A stretch of 64,000 nt of DNA from Lentzea waywayandensis (GTDB lineage Bacteria; Actinomycetota; Actinomycetes; Mycobacteriales; Pseudonocardiaceae). The notes under the pieces are model-generated. The model did not search any database. It saw nothing but the letters and a program-made list of their open reading frames with translations, and had not been told where the DNA came from. The stretch is taken from NCBI RefSeq assembly GCF_900115955.1, contig NZ_FOYL01000001.1, forward strand, positions 186,001 to 250,000. The letters are read 5' to 3'. Below are positions 1 through 9,788 of the stretch, one piece after another. The translations under genes and the position numbers were made by a program. Position 1 is the first letter of the stretch, and each line of letters begins with the position of its first letter.

Positions 1-2728
<2,728 letters not shown>

Positions 2729-2731
2729 CAG

Positions 2732-2768
2732 CCTCGGCCGCGGTGCTGTGCGGGCACCGCGGCCGAGG
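2732..2768 (+). terminator. Rho-independent-type terminator after the cellulase genes
   Basis: A perfect 15-bp stem (2732-2746 with 2754-2768) and a 7-base loop start 4 bases after the cellulase stop. There is no long T-run, as is usual in actinomycetes. Confidence 0.85.
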
Positions 2769-2778
2769 TGTTCCACTT

Positions 2779-2946
2779 TGCTCGTTGAGCACGACCAGGC
2801 CGGAATCCGCGCTGTCTCCCGACTCGCTGACCGCGGAACGCTCCGCGCGCACGTCTCCGGCACCTTCCCCCTCGCCGAAGGTGCCCAGGCTCACGCCCTG
2901 GGAGACCGGCCACACCACAGGCAAACTGGTCATCATCGTGGGCTGA
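2779..2946 (+). pseudogene. C-terminal remnant of a zinc-type alcohol dehydrogenase/quinone oxidoreductase
   Basis: Translation from about 2779 reads 'LLVEHDQAGIRAVSRLAD', then 'LAEGAQAHALG'. A one-base shift at about 2901 continues it as 'ETGHTTGKLVIIVG' followed by TGA at 2944. This is the standard C-terminal end of MDR-superfamily NADP-dependent alcohol dehydrogenases/quinone oxidoreductases (FPLAEAAxAHELGETGHTxGKLVL). Only about 55 residues survive, with no start codon and a frameshift, so it is a dead fragment. It begins directly after the terminator of the cellulase gene, which points to a past deletion or insertion that removed the rest. Confidence 0.7.
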
Positions 2947-3390
2947 CCCTGTCCCTGCGCTGGTGATCTCCGACAGGCTCGCCGTCTCCTGCGCGGTGGT
3001 CAGCGCGGGGAACTCGGCTGCCGGGTCGTCCGACCACAGCCACCAGCCTCGGCGACGGGCGCGGGGCCGCCCCGGTGGGCTTCCTCCGCAACGCGTGGTC
3101 GCGCCGGTCGGCCGGTGCGGTGGGTGTGGAACTGGGCTGATCCGAGATCGTCTCGGCGCTCCAGCCTCCGGCCCGCCCGATGGGTGAGTGCCGGAATTGC
3201 TCGTGCGCCTGAGGCGGCGCCAACGACATCGCGGTACTCGTTCGCAACGTGTCATTCACACAGCCCGGCGCCCGCATACGCGCAGGTCGACAAGGGGCGC
3301 GCGATGATCGAACGTTGTCCGGAGAAGCGGGTACTGTTTGAGGAAAGTGCCCTGGACCCCGGCATGGCGGCATCCGACTGAGGGGCACTT
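2947..3390. other. Non-coding/decayed stretch, no supported gene
   Basis: Open frames here are short or antisense and resemble nothing recognisable. The stretch probably continues the degenerate DNA that starts with the dehydrogenase remnant and includes the upstream region of the STAS gene. Confidence 0.5.
3314..3334 (+). promoter_or_regulatory. Possible SigB/SigF-type promoter
   Basis: GTTGTC at 3314 followed by GGGTAC at 3329 resembles the stress sigma factor promoter GTTT(N12-15)GGGTA, with a somewhat short spacer. It lies about 230 bp upstream of a STAS-domain gene, a class of gene often under such sigma factors. Weak evidence. Confidence 0.25.
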
Positions 3391-3504
3391 CATGGCGCAC
3401 ATCGATCAGCGTTCCGCTGACGCGCCGGCCGCGGGGATCCGCGCGCTCGTGACCACGTACGCGGCGGGAGTTCACCCGGTCAGTCCTGTTGGGACGGACA
3501 CGTG
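3391..3504 (+). CDS. Possible 37-residue small protein, unknown
   Basis: ATG 3391 opens a frame of 37 codons ending in TGA at 3502 (starts MAHIDQRSADAP). A purine-rich GAGGGG lies about 8 bases upstream and could serve as ribosome site. No family is recognised and the composition is ordinary. It could equally be leader sequence for the STAS gene that starts 59 bp later. Confidence 0.2.
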
Positions 3505-3563
3505 ACCGCTGTGTCTGCGAAGTTCTGGCAGGGGAACCCTTTTCTCATCAAGGAGATGTCGTC

Positions 3564-4061
3564 ATGACGCCCGTACTCCTACGTGTGTCGACCGGTCCAC
3601 CCCCACGCGCGGCTGTCGTCCAGCCAGATGTGGAAGTCGCAACCACGTGCGCGGCCCTGCCCGGTGTTGTCGTGCTCGCGGTGCGCGGCGAGGTCGACTC
3701 GTGCACGAGCCCGCTGCTGCGTGATCGTCTCCTCGATCACGTGCGGCCCACCTGCCGGCAACTGGTCGTGGATCTCACCGCGGTGACTTTCCTCGCTGCC
3801 GCCGGTCTCACCGTCCTGGTCGCTGTCAGGGAAGCGGCGACGGCGGCGGGCGTCAGGCTGTTTCTGGTCGCCGACACACCCGCGGTGCTGCGGCCACTGA
3901 TGATCACAGGGCTGGACGGCGTGTTCGACGTCTGTCCCGACATCGAACACGTCCGGCTGCGCCTCGGGGCCGTCGCCGAACAGGTCCTCGGTGGATCGCG
4001 TGATGATCCCGGCGTCCTGCCGATGCCGCGCGCGGAGCCCAGCACGCCCTGCCTGGCATGA
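3564..4061 (+). CDS. STAS-domain protein, anti-sigma factor antagonist family
   Basis: A 165-residue protein with one STAS domain at about residues 25-125 ('VVVLAVRGEVDSCTSPLLRDRL', 'LVVDLTAVTFLAAAGLTVL'). STAS antagonists bind an anti-sigma kinase and so free a stress sigma factor. In SpoIIAA/RsbV the regulatory serine follows Asp in D-S-[ST]-G-L; here the motif is A-A-A-G-L, so the normal phosphorylation switch is absent and the protein may be constitutively binding-competent or differently controlled. The start is ATG 3564 with AAGGAG at 3550; upstream in-frame codons have no such site. The stop overlaps the CorA remnant by 4 bases (ATGA). The C-terminal 40 residues are low-complexity. Confidence 0.8.
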   Translation: MTPVLLRVSTGPPPRAAVVQPDVEVATTCAALPGVVVLAVRGEVDSCTSPLLRDRLLDHVRPTCRQLVVDLTAVTFLAAAGLTVLVAVREAATAAGVRLFLVADTPAVLRPLMITGLDGVFDVCPDIEHVRLRLGAVAEQVLGGSRDDPGVLPMPRAEPSTPCLA

Positions 4062-4415
4062 CCCGACTGGCGGTGGAAGACGCCACCACCGCCCACCAGC
4101 AGCCGAAGCCGGAACGCTACGGCGACACCTGTTCGTGGTGCTGCGCTCGGCCGACTGCCGCACGGTGCGGCACAACGACATCGAGGACCTCGCCGACAAC
4201 ACAGCCCTGGTCACTCAGGCGCGGAACGAGCAGATCAAGCGGACTTCCTCATGGGCCGCGATCCTGTTCGCTCCCACGCTGATCGGCACGATCTACGGGA
4301 TGCACTTCCGCCACCTGCCCGAGTTGGACCGGGTGTGGGGATTCCCGTTCGCGCTGCTGCTCATGGCGCTGGTCCGCACCGGCCCGTACCTGGTCTTCCG
4401 GCGCTGCGGCACGGT
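4058..4415 (+). pseudogene. CorA magnesium/cobalt transporter remnant, internally deleted and frameshifted
   Basis: From ATG 4058 the translation begins 'LAVEDATTAHQQPKPERYGDT', the cytoplasmic N-domain signature of CorA. A one-base shift near 4128 then gives 'LFVVLRSADC' and 'TVRHND', and after a large gap 'LVTQARNEQIKRTSSWAAIL', 'FAPTLIGTIYGMHFRHLPEL' and 'FALLLMALVRTGPYLVFRR'. These are the two C-terminal membrane helices with the diagnostic G-M-[NH]-F loop (GMN becomes GMH). CorA is normally about 320-370 residues; about 115 remain here, so at least two internal deletions have occurred. It runs tail to tail into the AI-2E gene, whose end it has replaced. Confidence 0.82.
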
Positions 4416-5445
4416 GGTTCCAGATGTCGCGCAGGACGACCTGGACGACGCCGGCGATCGGGATGGCGAGCAGTGCGCCGAGTATTCCGGCGAGTTCGGT
4501 CGCCAGCAGCAAGGCGACGAGGACGGTCAGCGGGTTGAGTTTGACCGTCCTGGAGAAGATCACCGGTTGCAGCAGGTGGTTTTCCAGCTGCTGGTAGACG
4601 ATGAAGAAGATGACCACGGTGATGGCCGCGGGCAGCGAGTGGATGAGCGCGGCGACGCCGGCGACCACCGCGCCGAGAGTGGCGCCGATCAGTGGGATCA
4701 GGTCGGCGATCGCGACGAAGACCGCGATCAGCTCGGCGAAGGGCACTCCGAAGATCTTCAGCACGACGTAGGTGAGTACGCCGCAGATCGCGCTGATGAG
4801 CAGGTTGCCGGAGATGTAGCCGGTGATGGTCTTCGCGCACTCGCGGCCGACCCGGTGGATGCGCTGCGCGCGCTGCGGCGGGAACAGCGCGAGGGTCCCG
4901 CCGATCACTTTGGGGCCTTGCAGCACCGCGAGGTAGGACAGGACGAAGATGGAGATCGTGGCGACGATTCCGGTGACCGCGCCGCGGAGCAGGTTCAGGG
5001 CCGGGGTGCCGAGGCCGGTGGCGAACTGCCGGATGCGTTCCTCGTTGTCGCGGGCGAACTCGAGCGCGTTGGTGCGTTCCAGCAAGACGCCGACCGGGCC
5101 TCTGCCGCCGCGTGCGTCCGCGATCATGTCCGGCAACCGTGCCGCCAGCTGTGTGCCCTGTTCGGCCAGCGGTATGGCGAAGAGTGTGAGCACGCCGCCG
5201 AATGCCAGGAACACCACGAGGAACACGACCAACGTCGCCAGCGAGCGGCGGCACCATCTGACGTGCTCCTGCAGCCAGTTGACCGCCGGGTAGAGCGCGA
5301 CGGCGAAGACGCCGGCGATGAGCATCCACACGAGAACTCGTTGGACGTGCATGACGAACACGACGGCAACGACCGTGGCGAGGGTCAGCCCGATGGTCGC
5401 GAGAATGGTTCGCACGGGAACCTTGTAGGTGCGCTGGCCTGACAT
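4249..5445 (-). CDS. AI-2E family membrane permease with aberrant C-terminal tail
   Basis: A 398-codon inner-membrane protein of the AI-2E transporter (PerM/YdiK-like) family: several hydrophobic segments, the central soluble region at about 95-160, and the conserved 'FAVIADLIPLIGATLG'-type motif (here 'FVAIADLIPLIGATLGAV'). Substrates of actinobacterial members are generally unknown. The family homology ends around residue 340 ('VVQVVLRDIWNHR'). The last 55 or so residues are translated from the antisense strand of the CorA remnant and are charged, hydrophilic and non-homologous. The native stop was lost in a deletion that joined the two genes. The start at 5445 has GGGAG about 10 bases upstream. 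The gene may still work if the tail is tolerated. Confidence 0.82.
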   Translation of the reverse strand: MSGQRTYKVPVRTILATIGLTLATVVAVVFVMHVQRVLVWMLIAGVFAVALYPAVNWLQEHVRWCRRSLATLVVFLVVFLAFGGVLTLFAIPLAEQGTQLAARLPDMIADARGGRGPVGVLLERTNALEFARDNEERIRQFATGLGTPALNLLRGAVTGIVATISIFVLSYLAVLQGPKVIGGTLALFPPQRAQRIHRVGRECAKTITGYISGNLLISAICGVLTYVVLKIFGVPFAELIAVFVAIADLIPLIGATLGAVVAGVAALIHSLPAAITVVIFFIVYQQLENHLLQPVIFSRTVKLNPLTVLVALLLATELAGILGALLAIPIAGVVQVVLRDIWNHRAAAPEDQVRAGADQRHEQQRERESPHPVQLGQVAEVHPVDRADQRGSEQDRGP

Positions 5446-5598
5446 CGTGCCGTCACTCCCGTCCCGGTCTTCAGATGACCGTTGTCGGGGAACGCCGAGG
5501 ACGGCGCCGGTTCGGTTTCCGGTGCGCGAAGTGCTCTCGGCACCACCGAACCTACCCCTGTGGGCGGTGCCGCGCCTTTCTGCGGATGTGCTGCGGAG

Positions 5599-8148
5599 TC
5601 ATCTCCCGATCAGCCTGCGCCCCACCGCTTTCGACGCGGCGTCGGCCAGCAGGACGGCGGGAATGGCGGCGAGTGCGAGCAGCCAGCCCAGCGGGGACGG
5701 CGCGTGGCCGCCCAGCAGGTCCGGCAGTGGTGGCAGGAACAGGAAGATGCCCAGCACGGCGAGCTCGAACGCCACGGCGTAGCCGAGCAGGCGGTTGCCG
5801 CGCACTCCGGTCTTGGTCACGGGCCGGGAGACGCTGCGGCAGGCGTAGGCGTTCGCGAGCTGTCCCAGCACTATGGCCGTGAACGCGGTGCCGGAGGCGA
5901 CGGCCAGCAGGGCCGTGTCCGGTGTCTGGCCGAACCGCCAGCCGCCGAGGTGCAGCACGATCAGGAACGCGGCCATCGACATCACGGCCTCGGCCGGGCC
6001 GAGCACGCCGAAAGCTCTGCGCACCACGGTTTTGTCGATGAGCGAGCCGGTGCGCAGTTTGCCGCGCATGGTGTGTTCGTTGGGGCGCTCGGCGCCGAGC
6101 GCGAGCGCGGGAAGCAGGTCCGTGCCGATGTCGAGGGCGAGGACCTGGAGGACGCTGATCGCGAGCGGGATGGATCCGCCGGAGAGCGCCCAGATGACGA
6201 ACGGCGTCAGCTCGGCGACGTTGTCGGTGAGGTGGTAGGTGAGGAAGCGGCGGATGTTCGCGAACGTGGCCCGTCCGAGCTCGATCGCGGCGACGATCGT
6301 GCCGAAGTGGTCGTCGAGCAGTACGAGGTCCGCGGCCTCCCGTGCGACGTCGGTGCCGGACGCGCCCATCGCGATGCCGATGTCCGCCGCCCGCAGTGCG
6401 GGGCCGTCGTTGACGCCGTCGCCGGTCATCGCGACGACGTGTCCTCTGTGCTGCAACGCGACGGCGATGCGCAGCTTGTCCTCGGGCGTCACGCGGGCGA
6501 TCACGACGCCGTCGTGGTCGAGCAGCCTTCCGAGTTCGTCGCGATCGGCAGGGAGCTGATCACCTTGCAGCACAAGCTGATCGGGCCCGAGCAGACCGAC
6601 CTGCTCGGCGATCGCGCGCGCCGTGACGGGGTGGTCGCCGGTGATCATCGCAAGCTTGATGCCCGCGGTCCGGCACGACGCGATCGCTCCGGCGACGTCG
6701 TGGCGGGGCGGGTCGTGCAGTCCCACCAGACCGAGCAGTTCAAGATCCCGTTCGGCGTGCTGCCAGCCGCTTTCATCACCGGCCCGCGCCGGTCTGCGTG
6801 CCACGGCCAGCACCCGCAGCCCGTCCTTCGCGAGTGCCGCGATCGCCTCGGCGGCACCGGATCGCGCCGCGCACAGCGGCAGGATCGAGTCAGGCGCTCC
6901 GGTGACGTGCACGCCGTCCGCGTCCACAACGGATGATCGACGACGACGCGGGTCGAACGGGTAGCGGATCGAGTCCGCCGAGGGACCGTCGACATCGAGC
7001 CGGGCCGCCAGGACGTGCAGTGCGACCTCCATCGGGTCGCCGACCGGCTGCCAGCGATCCTCGCTTCTGCGCACGTGTGCCTTCGGGGAACAGAGTTTCG
7101 CGCTGACCGCGAGTGCGCGGACCTGGTCGACCGCGGCCGGGGGCCCGTCGACCGTGCCCACCGGGTCGTAGCCGTCGCCGTGCACCGCCACCTCGCCGGC
7201 AGGTGTCCACACCTTCACGACCGACATCTCGTTGCGGGTCAGGGTTCCTGTCTTGTCCGTGCAGATGAACGTGGTCGCGCCGAGCGTTTCCACCGCGTCC
7301 AGCCGGCGCACGAGCGCGTGCTGGGAGGCCATGTTCTGTGCCGCACGCGCGAGGGACAACGTCACCGTCGGCAGCAACCCCTCCGGGACGAGCGCCACCG
7401 TGACGCCGACCGCGAACAGAAAGCCCTGTGTCGCGGGAAGTCCGAGCAACAGCGCGACACCGAAGAACAGCACGCCGACGGCGAGCGCGGTCAGTGCGAC
7501 CACCATGACCACTTTGTGCAGTTGCAGCGCCAGCGGACTGGGCGGCGGCTTGGCCTCCTGCGTCAGTGCGGCGATGCCGGCCAGCTTCGTGTGCGGGCCG
7601 GTGGCGTTGACCAGCACCGCGGCCTCGCCCTCGGCGACGTGGGTCCCGGCGTGCACCAGTTCGCCCGCGACGGGATGCACCGGCACGCTTTCGCCGGTCA
7701 GCATCGACTCGTCGACGGCGAACCCGGCCGCGGTCAGCACCTCGCCGTCGGCACACACCCGGTCACCGGCCTCGAGCAGCAGCTCGTCACCGACCACCAG
7801 CTCCGAGGCGTCCACGACCTGCGGCGCGCCGTCGCGGCGCACGGTCGCGCGTGCGGGCATCAGGTCCCGCAGCCGTTGCGCCGCACGGTCGGCCCGGTAC
7901 TCCTGGGCGAACGCGAAGACACCGTTGAGCACAACGACAATGGCGATCGCGACGGAGAGCACGGGCATGCCCGCGATGTACGCGAGCGCCGTCGCCGCCC
8001 ACAGCATCAGGGCGAAGAAGTGGATCAGCTGCTCCAGCAGTAGCAGCAGCGGATGCCGTCCTTTGGTCTTCGGCAACGTGTTGGCCCCGTCGTCGTGCAG
8101 CCGCCTCGCCGCCTCCGCAGAGGTCAAACCCGTCATCGCGACAGTCAT
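5599..8148 (-). CDS. P2-type cation-transporting ATPase
   Basis: An 849-residue membrane ATPase that exports or imports a cation at the cost of ATP. The N-terminal cation ATPase domain ('LTSAEAARRLHDDGANTLP') is followed by the actuator motif TGES, the M4 motif VPEGLLP, the phosphorylation site DKTGTLT near residue 300 and the hinge MTGDGVNDGPAL. Six C-terminal helices follow. The PEGL motif and lack of heavy-metal CPx place it with P2 (Ca/Na/Mg-like) pumps such as mycobacterial CtpF. Ion specificity is not decidable here. It is divergent from a wax ester synthase gene with 127 bp between them. Both families are represented in the mycobacterial DosR regulon. An alternative start lies 4 codons in (8136). 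Confidence 0.92.
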   Translation of the reverse strand: MTVAMTGLTSAEAARRLHDDGANTLPKTKGRHPLLLLLEQLIHFFALMLWAATALAYIAGMPVLSVAIAIVVVLNGVFAFAQEYRADRAAQRLRDLMPARATVRRDGAPQVVDASELVVGDELLLEAGDRVCADGEVLTAAGFAVDESMLTGESVPVHPVAGELVHAGTHVAEGEAAVLVNATGPHTKLAGIAALTQEAKPPPSPLALQLHKVVMVVALTALAVGVLFFGVALLLGLPATQGFLFAVGVTVALVPEGLLPTVTLSLARAAQNMASQHALVRRLDAVETLGATTFICTDKTGTLTRNEMSVVKVWTPAGEVAVHGDGYDPVGTVDGPPAAVDQVRALAVSAKLCSPKAHVRRSEDRWQPVGDPMEVALHVLAARLDVDGPSADSIRYPFDPRRRRSSVVDADGVHVTGAPDSILPLCAARSGAAEAIAALAKDGLRVLAVARRPARAGDESGWQHAERDLELLGLVGLHDPPRHDVAGAIASCRTAGIKLAMITGDHPVTARAIAEQVGLLGPDQLVLQGDQLPADRDELGRLLDHDGVVIARVTPEDKLRIAVALQHRGHVVAMTGDGVNDGPALRAADIGIAMGASGTDVAREAADLVLLDDHFGTIVAAIELGRATFANIRRFLTYHLTDNVAELTPFVIWALSGGSIPLAISVLQVLALDIGTDLLPALALGAERPNEHTMRGKLRTGSLIDKTVVRRAFGVLGPAEAVMSMAAFLIVLHLGGWRFGQTPDTALLAVASGTAFTAIVLGQLANAYACRSVSRPVTKTGVRGNRLLGYAVAFELAVLGIFLFLPPLPDLLGGHAPSPLGWLLALAAIPAVLLADAASKAVGRRLIGR

Positions 8149-8192
8149 TCATCCATCACAGGCGCTGGTCCCGGTACCGCACAGGGCGTGAC

Positions 8193-8219
8193 GTCCCTGC
8201 CGAGCCGGGACCAATGCCC
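8193..8219. promoter_or_regulatory. Possible DosR/DevR-like site between divergent ATPase and WS/DGAT genes
   Basis: GTCCC (8193) and GGGACCAATGCCC (8207-8219) sit in the shared 127-bp intergenic region. The second resembles the relaxed DosR box GGGACTTNNGGCCC at most of its core positions. Match by eye only. Confidence 0.3.
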
Positions 8220-8275
8220 GCGTCCGTCCCCGGTTCCCGCTGCGAACACTGGGGTCCGACACACAGGGAGAGCCG

Positions 8276-9640
8276 GTGAGCGCACACGAGCTGGAGCCAC
8301 GACAGGCTGTCGAGCGAGCGAGCAGCAACGACGTGATGGAGCTCGTCTGCGACTCGACAGGCACGTCGATGCAGGTGGCCGCTGTCCTGGTGCTCGAGAC
8401 TCCGTCACCTGCCGACATCGGCGCTGTGCGGGAGGCGATCGCGGCTCGCATCACGGCGGTGCCCCGGCTCCGGCAGCGACTGGTGCGGACCCCGTTCGGA
8501 CACGGCCGGCCGGTGTGGATCGACGACCCTTCCTTCGCCATCGCCAGTCACGTGAGCTCGGCCGGCTGCCCGGCACCAGGCGACGAGCAGGCGCTGCTCG
8601 ACGTCGTCGCCGACATCGTCACCAGGCGACTACCGCCGAGCAGGCCGCTCTGGTCGGCCACCCTGGTCACCGGCATCGCGGAAGGCCGCTGTGCTCTCGT
8701 GGTCGTGTTCCACCACGTCCTCGCGGACGGGATCGGCGGGCTCGCGGTTCTCACCCACCTGGTCGACGGCGTCCCGATCGCGCCCCACCGGGGGTTTCCG
8801 CGCAGAGCGCCGCGACGCCTGGATCTGTTCATCGATGTGTTGCGTTCCCGTGCCCGAGCCGTCCGCCGGCTGCCGGCCGGGGCAGGGCGACTCCGGGCCG
8901 CTGTGGCCGAGCTCGGCGTCGGCGGCGGTGCACACCCGCCGGACTGCTCGCTCAACCGTCCTACCGGCAGGAGCCGGGCCCTCGCGGTGGCACGCGCGGA
9001 CCTCGGCGCCGTCCGCGCCACTGCCCACGCGCAGGGTGGCACGGTCAACGACGTCGTGGTCACCGCGGTGGCCGGTGCCCTCGGGACAGTGCTGGCCGGC
9101 CGTGGTGAGGCCGTCGATCGGCTGGTGATCTCCGTACCGGTGTCGGCACGACGTCACGCCACCACGGCCGAGCTGGGCAATCAGGTCGGGGTCATCCCGG
9201 TCGAGGTCCCCACAGGCGGCGACCCGATCCAACGGCTCGCCGACGTCGCGCGGATCACCCGGCAACGCAAGACCAGAGCGCCCGGTTCGTCCGCGGCACT
9301 GATCACGCCGGTGTTCCGGGCCTTGGCGCAGTTCGGCGCGTACGAGTGGTTCGTCAACCGGCAGCGGCTGGTCAACACCTTCGTCAGCGACCTGCACGGT
9401 CCAGAGCAGCGCCTGTCGTTCCTCGGTGCGCCGGTCGTCGACGTGATCCCGGTGTCAGGGATCTCCGGCAACGTCAGCGTCGCCTTCACGGCGCTGTCCT
9501 ACGCGGGGACGCTGAACATCACCGCCATCGCCGACCCGAACCGTTGTCCCGACCTGCGACTGCTCGCCGAGCAGTTGCGGCGGGAGCTCCGGGTGCTGAG
9601 CGGCATCGCCGATGTGTCTCCCCCGCCACATAACATCTGA
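8276..9640 (+). CDS. Wax ester synthase/diacylglycerol acyltransferase (WS/DGAT)
   Basis: A 454-residue bifunctional acyltransferase making triacylglycerol or wax esters from acyl-CoA. The active-site HHxxxDG motif is present as HHVLADG at about residue 145 in the condensation-like N-terminal half. The C-terminal half has the family's 'NDVVVTAVAGAL' and 'SVPVSARR' blocks. The GTG 8276 start has AGGGAGAG upstream. It stands alone, divergent from the P-type ATPase, followed by a hairpin terminator and the DosS-like gene. In mycobacteria one paralogue (Tgs1) is among the most hypoxia-induced genes, so the neighbourhood suggests storage-lipid synthesis under stress; this link is inferred. Confidence 0.93.
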   Translation: MSAHELEPRQAVERASSNDVMELVCDSTGTSMQVAAVLVLETPSPADIGAVREAIAARITAVPRLRQRLVRTPFGHGRPVWIDDPSFAIASHVSSAGCPAPGDEQALLDVVADIVTRRLPPSRPLWSATLVTGIAEGRCALVVVFHHVLADGIGGLAVLTHLVDGVPIAPHRGFPRRAPRRLDLFIDVLRSRARAVRRLPAGAGRLRAAVAELGVGGGAHPPDCSLNRPTGRSRALAVARADLGAVRATAHAQGGTVNDVVVTAVAGALGTVLAGRGEAVDRLVISVPVSARRHATTAELGNQVGVIPVEVPTGGDPIQRLADVARITRQRKTRAPGSSAALITPVFRALAQFGAYEWFVNRQRLVNTFVSDLHGPEQRLSFLGAPVVDVIPVSGISGNVSVAFTALSYAGTLNITAIADPNRCPDLRLLAEQLRRELRVLSGIADVSPPPHNI

Positions 9641-9698
9641 CCTGCGAGAACCCGTTGGCCGTATCGCTTGCGAGGCGTTCGGCGTAGGTTTGCGTTGT

Positions 9699-9718
9699 AG
9701 CCGGGAAGCCTCCCGGCT
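9699..9718 (+). terminator. Hairpin terminator after WS/DGAT gene
   Basis: Perfect 8-bp stem (9699-9706 with 9711-9718), 4-base loop, followed by TTC. It lies 58 bases after the stop codon. Confidence 0.65.
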
Positions 9719-9788
9719 TCATCGGGTGTTGTCTCGTTGGCCCGGACCCCGCTGACGCGCGCGCAAACGTCGACGGGACGTGAACGCC

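Noticed and set aside
4425..5442. Long plus-strand frame rich in Asp/Gln/Arg through the AI-2E gene
   Set aside because: Antisense of a well-conserved membrane protein; composition is the typical high-GC antisense artefact.
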